Source of the DNA: Dyella_A sp050749815
Lineage (GTDB): Bacteria > Pseudomonadota > Gammaproteobacteria > Xanthomonadales > Rhodanobacteraceae
NCBI RefSeq assembly: GCF_050749815.1
Contig: NZ_CP192735.1
Span: forward strand, 186,001-250,000
Reading direction: 5' to 3'
Length of the DNA stretch: 64,000 nt
Positions 17,410 to 25,303 of this stretch are shown in pieces. The position numbers and the translations under genes were made by a program. The notes under the pieces were generated by a model. It searched no databases, was not told the origin of the DNA, and was given only the letters and a program-made list of their open reading frames with translations. The first letter of the stretch is position 1, and every line of letters starts with the position of its first letter.

Positions 17410-18267
17410 ATGACCGCACCGTCCGTCCGGCTCGATTTCCTCGAACACGATGCGTCGCTGCGCGAACCCGCGCGGCTGCGCGAACGTAGCGACGCGCTGG
17501 ACTGGCTCGACACCTGCCTCGCCCTCGGCGTGTCCGCGAGTCCCGACGAAACCCGGCTGCGCCAGCGCATGGAGTCCCTGGCCGCCGAGCTGCAGGCGGT
17601 GGACGACGCCCTGTGTGCGCGGATCCGCCAGGCGATCCAGCTCGGCGACGGCGCGCTGGCGCTACGCCCCTGGGCCGCGGCTGCGGCTTCCGGTGCAAAC
17701 GGGGAAGACTCCAGCGACCGCTACGACCATCTCGACAACCTGATCAGCGGCGTGCTGGCGATCGGCGAAGCGGCCGAGCCGCTGCTGCCGCTGGACGAGG
17801 GCATGGTGTTCTACCAGCCCACGCCGGCGCGACATATCTTCCACATGCTGGCCCGGCTGGCGCTGGGCGAGGGCGATGTGCTGATCGACCTGGGTTCGGG
17901 GCTCGGTCACGTGCCGCTGCTGGTGGCAATTGCTACGCCGGCGCGCAGCATCGGCGTCGAATGGCAGGGGGCGTACGTGGCTGCGGCGCGTCAGTGCGCG
18001 CGGGAGCTTGGTCTGGTGCGTGCGCGTTTTGAGCAGGGCGATGCGCGCGAGGCCGATCTGTCCGCTGGCACCGTGTTCTATCTCTACACGCCGTTCGGCG
18101 GCGAACTGCTGCGTGCCGTGCTGGATCGGCTGCAGCTCGAGGCCCGTCGCCGGCCGATCCGCGTATGCACGCTTGGCCCGTGCACGCAGACCGTTGCGCG
18201 CGAATCGTGGCTGCGAGCGCTGGATGCGAGCCGGCTGGACCGGCCCGCGATCTTTCACAGTCGTTGA
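17410..18267 (+). CDS. Class I SAM-dependent methyltransferase-like protein
   Basis: 285 residues. The N-terminal half is helical (about 1-110). The C-terminal half carries a Rossmann SAM-binding motif DLGSGLGHVPLLVA (near 160) followed by an acidic strand end (GVEWQG) and FEQGDARE, as in class I methyltransferases of the Dot1-like group. Substrate unknown. It starts 38 bp after tsaB on the same strand and may be co-transcribed. It is convergent with the YeiH-like gene, 6 bp away. Confidence 0.75.
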   Translation: MTAPSVRLDFLEHDASLREPARLRERSDALDWLDTCLALGVSASPDETRLRQRMESLAAELQAVDDALCARIRQAIQLGDGALALRPWAAAAASGANGEDSSDRYDHLDNLISGVLAIGEAAEPLLPLDEGMVFYQPTPARHIFHMLARLALGEGDVLIDLGSGLGHVPLLVAIATPARSIGVEWQGAYVAAARQCARELGLVRARFEQGDAREADLSAGTVFYLYTPFGGELLRAVLDRLQLEARRRPIRVCTLGPCTQTVARESWLRALDASRLDRPAIFHSR

Positions 18268-18273
18268 CGCGCT

Positions 18274-19329
18274 TTACAGCTGGCCCATCGCCAGCTGCAC
18301 GGCCAGGCTGCTCACCGCCACCGCGGCCCACACGCCCAGCCCGAGCAGGATCGGACGCACGCCGGTGGAGGCCATGCGGCGTAGGTTGGCCGACAGCCCG
18401 ACCGCGGTGAGCGCCACCACGATCAGGAACTCGGCCGCCAGGTGCAGCGGCGCCTGCAGGGCCACCGGCACGAACCCGGCCGAGCGCACCGCCGAGGCGA
18501 CCAGGAACCACAGGATGAACCAGGGGAAGATGCGCGACAGCTTGAAGTCGCTGCCACCGCGGCGCTTCTCGCGCACCGCCACGGCGATCGCCAGCACGAT
18601 GCATACTGGGATGATCAGCGTGGCGCGGGTCAGTTTGACGATGGTGGCGAAATCGCCGGCAGCGCGGCTGTAGCTGTAGCCCGCGGCCACCACCGACGAG
18701 GTGTCGTTGATCGCGGTACCGGCCCACATGCCGAAGCCGAAGTCGGACAGGTGCAGCAGGTGACCAAGCAGGGGAAACAGCAGCACCGCGACCAGGTTGA
18801 ACAGGAAGATGGTGGAGATCGCGAACGCGGTGTCGTGCTCGTCCGGGCGCAGGATCGGCGTCACGGCGGCGATCGCCGAGCCGCCGCAGATCGCGGTGCC
18901 CACGCCGATTAGGATCTTCAGGTCGTCGTGCACGCGCAGCCAGCGGCCGAGGCCCCAAGCCGCCACGAACGCCACGCTCATCGTCACCAGGGTCACCGAC
19001 AGCGACTGCAGGCCGGTCTTGGCTACCTGGTCGAGGCTCAGCCCGAAGCCCAGCGCGATGATCGACCACTGCAGCACCTGCTTGGAGGCGAACTGGATGC
19101 CCGGGCGCAGCCGCGTCGGCAGGTTGATCGCGTTGGCGATGACGATGCCCAGCACGATGCCGATCACCGGGCCGCCGACCAGGGTGAAGCGCCGCCCCAG
19201 CGCGAAGGCGGCAGCGGCGATAAGCAAGGTGAGCAGCAGGCCGGGCAAGCGCGCGGCCAGGGTGGGCGCGGTGGCGGGCGCAGCGGCGGCAGCGTCGGAG
19301 GCGGGGCTTGGGTGGGGAGCCGAAGTCAT
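18274..19329 (-). CDS. YeiH/UPF0324-family putative sulfate exporter
   Basis: About 351 residues with some ten hydrophobic helices; GGPVIGIVLGIVIAN, FASKQVLQWSIIALGFGLSLDQV and GTAICGGSAIAAVTPIL are characteristic of the UPF0324 (YeiH) family, annotated as putative sulfate exporters. An ATG 11 codons upstream (19362) is possible, but those codons are unlike the rest. It is divergent from a LysR regulator, the same arrangement as yeiH/yeiE in E. coli, so the regulator probably controls it. Confidence 0.85.
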   Translation of the reverse strand: MTSAPHPSPASDAAAAAPATAPTLAARLPGLLLTLLIAAAAFALGRRFTLVGGPVIGIVLGIVIANAINLPTRLRPGIQFASKQVLQWSIIALGFGLSLDQVAKTGLQSLSVTLVTMSVAFVAAWGLGRWLRVHDDLKILIGVGTAICGGSAIAAVTPILRPDEHDTAFAISTIFLFNLVAVLLFPLLGHLLHLSDFGFGMWAGTAINDTSSVVAAGYSYSRAAGDFATIVKLTRATLIIPVCIVLAIAVAVREKRRGGSDFKLSRIFPWFILWFLVASAVRSAGFVPVALQAPLHLAAEFLIVVALTAVGLSANLRRMASTGVRPILLGLGVWAAVAVSSLAVQLAMGQL

Positions 19330-19396
19330 CGGGAGGTTCCATGGCAGGGACCGGCGCATCATCGCCGGGAAGCGTTATCAGTAAAACTTGAAATAT

Positions 19397-19413
19397 CTTA
19401 TGCATGAGATAAG
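19397..19413. promoter_or_regulatory. Candidate LysR-type operator
   Basis: Inverted repeat CTTAT-N7-ATAAG in the AT-rich gap between the divergent exporter and LysR genes, ending 8 bp before the LysR start. It is the kind of dyad bound by LysR regulators and would suit autoregulation plus control of the exporter. Inferred from symmetry and position only. Confidence 0.45.
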
Positions 19414-19421
19414 TTTTTCTG

Positions 19422-20294
19422 ATGATCAACATCAGTCCGCGCCAGCTCGAGGTGTTCGTGCACGTGGCCACGCTGGGCAGCGTGCGCGCGGCCGCCGGGC
19501 AACTGCATCTCACCCAGCCTGCCGCCAGCATGGCGCTGCGCGACATGGAGCATCAGCTCGATGCGCCGGTGTTCGACCGTGAGCGCGGGCGCCTGCACCT
19601 CAACGCGCGCGGCCGCGAACTGCTGCCGCTGGCGCAGGAACTGCTCGAGCGCTACGCCGAGTTCGGCCGGCGCGGCAAGGACGATGCGGCGCTCGGCGGC
19701 GAGTTGCGCATCGGCACCAGCAACTCGGTGGGCAATTACCGCGTGGGCGAGCTGCTGGGCGACTTCGTGGAATCCCATCCGCAGGTGACCGTGCGCCTGC
19801 GCGTGGCCAATACCGAGGCGATCGCCGCGGCGATGCTCGATCACGGCCTCGACGTGGGCTGCGTGGAGGGGCCGGTAACCCACCCGCAGCTGGAAGTGCG
19901 CCCGTGGCGCGTGGACAGCCTGGTGGTGTGCGCTCGCCCGGATCATCCGCTGGCGCGGCGCCGCCGTCTTGCCGCCGAGCATTTCGCCGGCGCGCGCTGG
20001 GTGCTGCGCGAACCGGGCTCGGCCACCCGTGTGCTCAGCGAGCGGGCGCTGGGGCAGCTGCCCAGCGGCCAGACCGTGCTGGAGCTCGATCAGATCGAGG
20101 CGATCAAGCAGGCGGTGGTGGCCGGGCTGGGCATCGCCTGCCTGCCGGCGGTGGCGGTCAGCGATGCGGTGGCCGCCGGCCGCTTGAAGGTACTGAAGAC
20201 ACCCTTCCTCGACCTGGAACGCCAGCTCTCCGTGCTGGTGCATCGCCAGCGTTACCGCAGCGCGGTGCTGGAGGCGTTCCTGCGGACGCTGTAA
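19422..20294 (+). CDS. LysR-family transcriptional regulator (YeiE-like)
   Basis: 290 residues. N-terminal winged HTH (ISPRQLEVFVHVATLGSVRAAAGQLHLTQPA is the usual start, split here by positions 3-33) and a C-terminal periplasmic-binding-like effector domain (LRIGTSNSVGNYRVGELL near 91; VVAGLGIACLPAVAV near 229). It is divergent to the YeiH-like exporter, as YeiE is in E. coli, so a sulfur-related effector is plausible but unproven. Start ATG 19422 lies close to the candidate operator. Confidence 0.88.
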   Translation: MINISPRQLEVFVHVATLGSVRAAAGQLHLTQPAASMALRDMEHQLDAPVFDRERGRLHLNARGRELLPLAQELLERYAEFGRRGKDDAALGGELRIGTSNSVGNYRVGELLGDFVESHPQVTVRLRVANTEAIAAAMLDHGLDVGCVEGPVTHPQLEVRPWRVDSLVVCARPDHPLARRRRLAAEHFAGARWVLREPGSATRVLSERALGQLPSGQTVLELDQIEAIKQAVVAGLGIACLPAVAVSDAVAAGRLKVLKTPFLDLERQLSVLVHRQRYRSAVLEAFLRTL

Positions 20295-20304
20295 TGCCCG
20301 CCGC

Positions 20305-22047
20305 TCAGGCGGGCAGGGCGTTGTCGAGCGTGGCCAGCAGCGCCTCGACCTGCTCGTGGGTATGCGCCCGGATCAGCCGCGGCGCGAGCCGGCGCAGTTC
20401 GCTGCGATCCAGCTCGCCCAGGCGGTCACGCACCTGCAGGATCTGGCTGGGATGCATGCTGAATTCGCTCAGGCCCAGCGCCAGCAGCAGCGCGGTGAAG
20501 TTCACGTCGCCGCCGATCTCGCCGCACAGGCTCACCGACTTGCCGACCCGGCGGCCAGCGCTGATCACGTGGCAGATCAATCGCAACAGGGCCGGGTTGA
20601 GCGGGTTGTAGACGTTCTCCAGCGCGTCGTTGCCGCGGTCGGCGGCCAGCACGTACTGAGCCAGATCGTTGGTGCCGATGGCGAGGAAGTCGGCGTGCTC
20701 AAGCAGGGCGCGTACGTTGATCGCCGCGGCGGGCACCTCGATCATCGCGCCCAGCGGCAATTTCTCCGGCAGGTCGACGCCTTCCTGCTTGAGCTCCTGG
20801 CGAGCCAGCTTGAACAGCGTGCGCACGGCAATGATCTCGTCCGGCTGGGTGATCATCGGCACCAGTACGCGCATCGGCCCGTAGCAGGCAGCGCGCAGAA
20901 TCGCGCGGATCTGCGTGGTGAACACCGCCGGATGGCGCAGTGACAGCCGCACCCCGCGCACGCCGAGCGCGGGGTTGTCCTCGCCGCGCAGCGCGATGCC
21001 GGCGGCGTCAGCCTTGTCCGCACCCAGGTCGAGCGTGCGGATCGTCACCGGCAGGCCGCCCATGCCCATCACCAGGTCGCGATAGGCGACGAACTGTTCC
21101 TCCTCGCTGGGCAGACCCTTGTGACGCAGGAACAGGAATTCGGTGCGGTACAGGCCCACCCCGTCGGCGCCGCGGGCGCGCGCCATGGCCACGTCCGAAC
21201 TGGACTCGGCGTTGGCCAGCAGCTTGATCTCCGCGCCGTCGCGGGTGCGCGAGGGTGCGTTGGCCAGCTTGGCCAGGCGCCGGCCTTCCAGCGCCGCCTC
21301 GCGCTGCCAGGCGCGGTAACGCGAGAGATCCTGCGCGGTGGGATGGACGATCGCCTCGCCCTGCTCGGCGTCGAGCAGGATCAGGTCGTCATCGTGGATG
21401 GTCGACAGCGCGTCGCGCGTGCCGACCAGCATCGGCAGGTCCAGGCTGCGGGCGAGGATGGCACTGTGCGAGTAGGGGCTGCCCGAACTGGTCACCACGC
21501 CCAGCAGGCCGTGGCCGGCCAGGTGCGCCATGTCACCCGGTGCGATGGTGTCGGCGACGAGGATCTCGCCCACGCGTGCGGCGAGCTTGCGCTCCTCGGC
21601 GGTGGTCTGGCGCTGCAGCGCGGAGATCACCCGGTTGATCACCTGGTCGACGTCCTCGCGCCGGCTGCGCAGGTAGGGATCGTCCATCGCCTCGAACACG
21701 GCGACAATGCGGTCGCGCTGCTTCTTGAGCGCAGCGCCGGCCCGGTAGTGGCCGATGCGGATCATGTCGTCGAGCCCGCGCAGCATCTCCGGGTCGTCCA
21801 GCAGCAGGGTGTGCGCGTCGATGAACTCGTTCACCTCACGCGCCAGCGCGCCGTGCAGCTTGGTGCGTAGCTCGCGCAGCTCCTGCCGCGCGGTGTCCAG
21901 CGCCAGATGCAGCAGTTCGAGCTCGGCCTCGACCTCGTCTTCGCCGAGCGGCCGGTTGTCCACCGCGTAGCGACTGGGCTGCACCAGCCGCGCGCGGCCC
22001 AGGCACATGCCCTTGGCCGCCACCGTGCCGGGCAGGCTCTGCCTCAT
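20305..22047 (-). CDS. ptsI: PTS enzyme I (PEP-protein phosphotransferase)
   Basis: Cytoplasmic enzyme I that passes phosphate from PEP to HPr. 580 residues, without the GAF domain of PtsP. Phospho-His in GSPYSHSAILAR (H194), the PEP-binding barrel with LYRTEFLF and the VTIRTLDLGADK segment, and the GEIGGD loop with the conserved catalytic Cys in VSLCGE. Last gene of the PTS block. Because the block has no sugar permease, the system is probably regulatory. Confidence 0.93.
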   Translation of the reverse strand: MRQSLPGTVAAKGMCLGRARLVQPSRYAVDNRPLGEDEVEAELELLHLALDTARQELRELRTKLHGALAREVNEFIDAHTLLLDDPEMLRGLDDMIRIGHYRAGAALKKQRDRIVAVFEAMDDPYLRSRREDVDQVINRVISALQRQTTAEERKLAARVGEILVADTIAPGDMAHLAGHGLLGVVTSSGSPYSHSAILARSLDLPMLVGTRDALSTIHDDDLILLDAEQGEAIVHPTAQDLSRYRAWQREAALEGRRLAKLANAPSRTRDGAEIKLLANAESSSDVAMARARGADGVGLYRTEFLFLRHKGLPSEEEQFVAYRDLVMGMGGLPVTIRTLDLGADKADAAGIALRGEDNPALGVRGVRLSLRHPAVFTTQIRAILRAACYGPMRVLVPMITQPDEIIAVRTLFKLARQELKQEGVDLPEKLPLGAMIEVPAAAINVRALLEHADFLAIGTNDLAQYVLAADRGNDALENVYNPLNPALLRLICHVISAGRRVGKSVSLCGEIGGDVNFTALLLALGLSEFSMHPSQILQVRDRLGELDRSELRRLAPRLIRAHTHEQVEALLATLDNALPA

Positions 22048-22155
22048 GCGTGGTCACCGGTCGCGGAGAGGCACAGCGCGGGCGTGGCGCACGCGCGCAT
22101 CGCGATCGATGCGTACGGTGTTGCCGGTGCTCGCGTCCCGTGTCCTGCCGTCATC

Positions 22156-22425
22156 TCATCCGCCCTCGTCGAACTTGCGCTCGAACAGGTCCACCACCGC
22201 ATCCAGCGCGGTCTGCTGATCCGGCCCGTCGGTGCGCACGGTCAGCGCGGTGCCGATGCCGGCGGCCAGCATCATCACGCCCATGATGCTCTGGGCATTC
22301 ACCTCGCGCCCCTTGCTCACCAGCCACACGGTGGACTTGAAGCCCTGCACCAGCTGCACCAGCTTGGCCGAGGCGCGCGCGTGCAGGCCGAGCCGGTTGG
22401 ATACCACGATCTCTTTTTCAAGCAT
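22156..22425 (-). CDS. ptsH: HPr phosphocarrier protein
   Basis: 89 residues. His15 within GLHARASA is the enzyme I/EIIA phosphorylation site; Ser46 within NAQSIMGVM is the site used by HPr kinase, whose gene lies upstream in the same block. Start ATG 22425 overlaps the stop of the EIIA gene (ATGCTTGA), so translation is probably coupled. 108 bp separate it from ptsI. Confidence 0.93.
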   Translation of the reverse strand: MLEKEIVVSNRLGLHARASAKLVQLVQGFKSTVWLVSKGREVNAQSIMGVMMLAAGIGTALTVRTDGPDQQTALDAVVDLFERKFDEGG

Positions 22426-22810
22426 GGTCGATGAAGATTCCTCCGCGGCCCCCGCTGGCGGCGATTTCCACCAGTTCGTCCAGCGGCTTGTCCGCATAGT
22501 TGAGTACGCGCAGCAGCATCGGCAGGTTGAGCCCCGACACGCAGCGCAGACGGACCCCGAGCGAGGCCAGCGACAATCCGATATTGCACGGCGTGGCGCC
22601 GTACAGGTCGGCCAGTACCAGCACGCCGTCGCCGTGGTCGAGCTCGCGGGCGTGACGCGCGGTGAGCGTGCGCATCACTTCCGGATCGGCCTGCGGTGGC
22701 ACCTCCACCGCGTCCACGCGCAGCGGCAGCTTGGGCATCACGTGATGCGCCGCGGAAATCAGCGCCCGGCCGACGGATTCATGGGTCATCAGGAGCACGC
22801 CGACGCTCAT
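22418..22810 (-). CDS. PTS EIIA component, mannose family
   Basis: 130 residues, a stand-alone EIIA of the mannose/sorbose type. His10 in VLLMTHESVG is the expected phosphorylation site; LADLYGATPCNIG and SGLNLPMLLRVLNY are family segments. No EIIB, IIC or IID gene adjoins it, so it likely acts as a phosphorylated regulator rather than in transport. It overlaps ptsH by 8 bp and follows rapZ by 4 bp. Confidence 0.9.
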   Translation of the reverse strand: MSVGVLLMTHESVGRALISAAHHVMPKLPLRVDAVEVPPQADPEVMRTLTARHARELDHGDGVLVLADLYGATPCNIGLSLASLGVRLRCVSGLNLPMLLRVLNYADKPLDELVEIAASGGRGGIFIDHA

Positions 22811-22814
22811 CGGC

Positions 22815-23720
22815 TCACTCCAGTTCACGATGGAAGGTAAGCACGCCGCCGCGTCGCGCGCGGAAGTGCGCGGCAAGCTGCTCCACCAGGTACACCGAGC
22901 GGTGCCGCCCGCCGGTGCAGCCGATCGAGATGGTGACGTAGCTGCGGTCGTCCGCCTCGAAGCGCGGCAGCCAGGCTTCCAGCCAGCGCACGGTGTCGGC
23001 GAAGTACTCGCCGACCAGTGGATCGGCATCGAGGAAATCGCGCACGGGCGCATCCTTGCCCGACAGTGGTCGCAACTGCGGCTGCCAGTGCGGGTTGGGC
23101 AGGCAGCGCGCATCGAACACGAAGTCCGCATCCAGCGGCAGCCCGCGCTTGAACGCGAACGACTGGAACATCACGGTGAGGCCTTCGGTGGCGCGCGCGT
23201 AGTCGGTGGCCACCAGGCGTCGCAGCTGGTGCACGTTGAGTGCGCTCGAGTCGATCACCTTCTCGGCGATGCCCATCAGCGGGCGCAGCAGTCGCCGCTC
23301 GGCCGCGATGGCGTCGGCCAGCGACACGTTGCGCATGGCCAGCGGGTGGCGCCGGCGGGTTTCCGAGTAGCGCTTGATCAGCACCTCGTCGCGGCAGTCG
23401 AGGAAGATCAGGTGCACCTGCACGCCGGCGGCGGCCAGTTCGGAAAGCACGCTGGGCATGATCTCGATATCGTGCTCGCGGTTGCGCGCGTCCACGCCCA
23501 CGGCAATGCGCGTCATGCGCTGGCCGCCACGGTCTTCCAGCACCGCGTTCACCAGGCGCGGCAGCAGGCTCGCCGGCAGGTTGTCCACGCAGTAGAACTC
23601 GAGGTCTTCCAGCGCACGCAGGGCCACCGTCTTGCCGCCACCGGACATTCCGGTGAGCACCACCAGGTGCACGGCGTTGGGTCCGGCCTGGGCGATCACT
23701 GCGGTGTCGTTAGGGTCCAC
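22815..23720 (-). CDS. rapZ: RNase adapter / nucleotide-binding protein RapZ
   Basis: 301 residues. Walker A GMSGGGKT (about 24-31), then LEDLEFYCVDNLP, DCRDEVLIKRYSETRRRHPL and the C-terminal SIGCTGGRHRSVYL signature are diagnostic for RapZ (YhbJ). In E. coli RapZ guides RNase E to the sRNA GlmZ and so controls glucosamine-6-phosphate synthesis; that role here is by homology. It sits 3 bp after hprK and 4 bp before the EIIA gene. Confidence 0.94.
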   Translation of the reverse strand: MDPNDTAVIAQAGPNAVHLVVLTGMSGGGKTVALRALEDLEFYCVDNLPASLLPRLVNAVLEDRGGQRMTRIAVGVDARNREHDIEIMPSVLSELAAAGVQVHLIFLDCRDEVLIKRYSETRRRHPLAMRNVSLADAIAAERRLLRPLMGIAEKVIDSSALNVHQLRRLVATDYARATEGLTVMFQSFAFKRGLPLDADFVFDARCLPNPHWQPQLRPLSGKDAPVRDFLDADPLVGEYFADTVRWLEAWLPRFEADDRSYVTISIGCTGGRHRSVYLVEQLAAHFRARRGGVLTFHRELE

Positions 23721-23723
23721 ACA

Positions 23724-24719
23724 TCACCATGGGGGCAGGCGGCGCATCTGGTGCGCCTGTCGGTCGATGAAAGTCTGCGCCGGGTCGAAGCCCTTGCTCT
23801 TGAGCGCATGGTTGCGCACGGCGGCCTCGACTAGCACGCCGAGGTTGCGGCCCGGCGCCACCGGAATGGTGATCATCGGCACCTGCACTTCGAAGATCTC
23901 GCGATGGCCGATGTCGCCGGTGAGGCGGGTCAGCGCATCGGTGTCCTCGCCATCGCGCAGCGGCTTCAAGTGGATCACCAGGCGCAGGTACTTCGACGCC
24001 TTCACCGCCGTATGGCCGAACATCTCGCGCACGTTGAGCACGCCCAGGCCGCGCACTTCCAGCAGGTCCTGCAGCAGTTCGGGGCAGGTGCCGTCGATGA
24101 CGTCGGGCGCGATCAGGGTGAATTCGGTGGCATCGTCGGCCACCAGCCGGTGGCCGCGGCTGATCAGTTCAAGCGCCAGCTCGCTCTTGCCCGAGCCGGA
24201 CTCGCCGGTGATCAGCACGCCGATCGAGAACACCTCCAGGAACACGCCATGCAGGGTGATCCGCGGCGCCAGCATGCGCGCCAGGTGGTACTGCATCCAG
24301 GTCAGCAGCTCATGGCCGCGCTTGGCGCTGATCCACAGCGGCGTGTTGGTTTCTTCGGCCACTTCGCGCAGGTCCGAGGGCACCGCCTGGTCCTTGGTGA
24401 CGATCAGTGCCACCGGCTGGTAGGCGGCGATCTTGTTGATCGCTTCCCAGCGCTGGCGCGAGTCGAGCTCGTCGAGGTACTTCAGCTCCTCGGTGCCGAT
24501 GATCTGGATCTTGTTCGGGTAGATGACGTTGAGATAGCCGACCAGCGAGGGGCGGCGCGTCTGCGTCACGCCGCGTTCCAGCACGCGGCTCTCGCCGCGC
24601 ATGCCGGCGGCCCAGCGCAGCGCCATGCGCTCATGCACGCCATCGAAGAGTTGTCGGGCAGTGAGCCGGTCCACGTCATCGGGTCCTTTTGCCGGGATGG
24701 CGGCCGGTGCGGCCGCCAT
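23724..24719 (-). CDS. hprK: HPr kinase/phosphorylase
   Basis: 331 residues. An N-terminal domain (about 1-140) is followed by a kinase domain with P-loop GESGSGKSELAL, LVADDATEF and the EVRGLGVLNVREMFG signature. It phosphorylates and dephosphorylates HPr on Ser46, which is present in the HPr of this block. Start at ATG 24719 gives the standard family length. The upstream neighbour hpf is separated by a terminator, so hprK probably has its own promoter within the roughly 100-bp gap. Confidence 0.93.
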   Translation of the reverse strand: MAAAPAAIPAKGPDDVDRLTARQLFDGVHERMALRWAAGMRGESRVLERGVTQTRRPSLVGYLNVIYPNKIQIIGTEELKYLDELDSRQRWEAINKIAAYQPVALIVTKDQAVPSDLREVAEETNTPLWISAKRGHELLTWMQYHLARMLAPRITLHGVFLEVFSIGVLITGESGSGKSELALELISRGHRLVADDATEFTLIAPDVIDGTCPELLQDLLEVRGLGVLNVREMFGHTAVKASKYLRLVIHLKPLRDGEDTDALTRLTGDIGHREIFEVQVPMITIPVAPGRNLGVLVEAAVRNHALKSKGFDPAQTFIDRQAHQMRRLPPW

Positions 24720-24782
24720 GGGGCATGAACCTATTGTGCCAGCTTGGGCCGGGACGGCGCAGTGTGCGCCGGCCGGAAAAGC

Positions 24783-24807
24783 AACGGCCCGCCAGGGGCG
24801 GGCCGTT
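24783..24807 (-). terminator. Intrinsic terminator after hpf
   Basis: Perfect 11-bp GC-rich stem (AACGGCCCGCC/GGCGGGCCGTT) with a 3-nt loop. Reading the minus strand, it is followed by GCTTTTCC. It lies between hpf and hprK. Confidence 0.75.
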
Positions 24808-24826
24808 CGAGTGGAAGAGGTGTGAC

Positions 24827-25156
24827 TCAGCCGTACAGACGATCGTCGCGGCGCGCCTCGGCCTTGTGCTTGTCGCACACTTTCTCGCGGTGCTTGCGCA
24901 GCTGGGTCACCAGCTTGTCGAACATCATGTCGATGGAGACGTACATGTCCGGCTCGAAGGCCTCGGCGTGGAGCAGGGCGCCGGAGGAGGTATGCAGCGT
25001 TCCTTCCGCCTTCTGCTGCAGCTTGTCCAGCGAGAGCACGACGGCCAGGCTGGTCAATCGGTCATCGAGGCGGGTTAGGCGGTCCAACTGTCCGGTCACG
25101 TGCTCGCGCATGGACTCGGTGATATCGACGTGCTGACCGCTGAGTTGGAATTGCAT
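24827..25156 (-). CDS. hpf: Ribosome hibernation promoting factor
   Basis: 109 residues of the short HPF/YfiA family. QFQLSGQHVDITESMREHV at the N-terminus is the family opening, and HAEAFEPDMYVSIDMMFDKL is the second conserved stretch. It binds the 30S decoding centre and promotes inactive 70S/100S ribosomes in stationary phase. Start ATG 25156 has GAGG 6 nt upstream. Its place directly after rpoN is the classical arrangement. Confidence 0.93.
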   Translation of the reverse strand: MQFQLSGQHVDITESMREHVTGQLDRLTRLDDRLTSLAVVLSLDKLQQKAEGTLHTSSGALLHAEAFEPDMYVSIDMMFDKLVTQLRKHREKVCDKHKAEARRDDRLYG

Positions 25157-25303
25157 GTTGCGCCTCCTCTGGTACTGCCGCGTTCGCGGCGTGGTTCGAT
25201 GCGTCGGCCGGGCCGCATGCCCGGTGCGCATCCACAGTCATTTTCGTGGTGTCCAGCACTGACGCCTTCAAGCCGCCGAGGTTCCGCGCGCAGCGCGAAC
25301 CGT

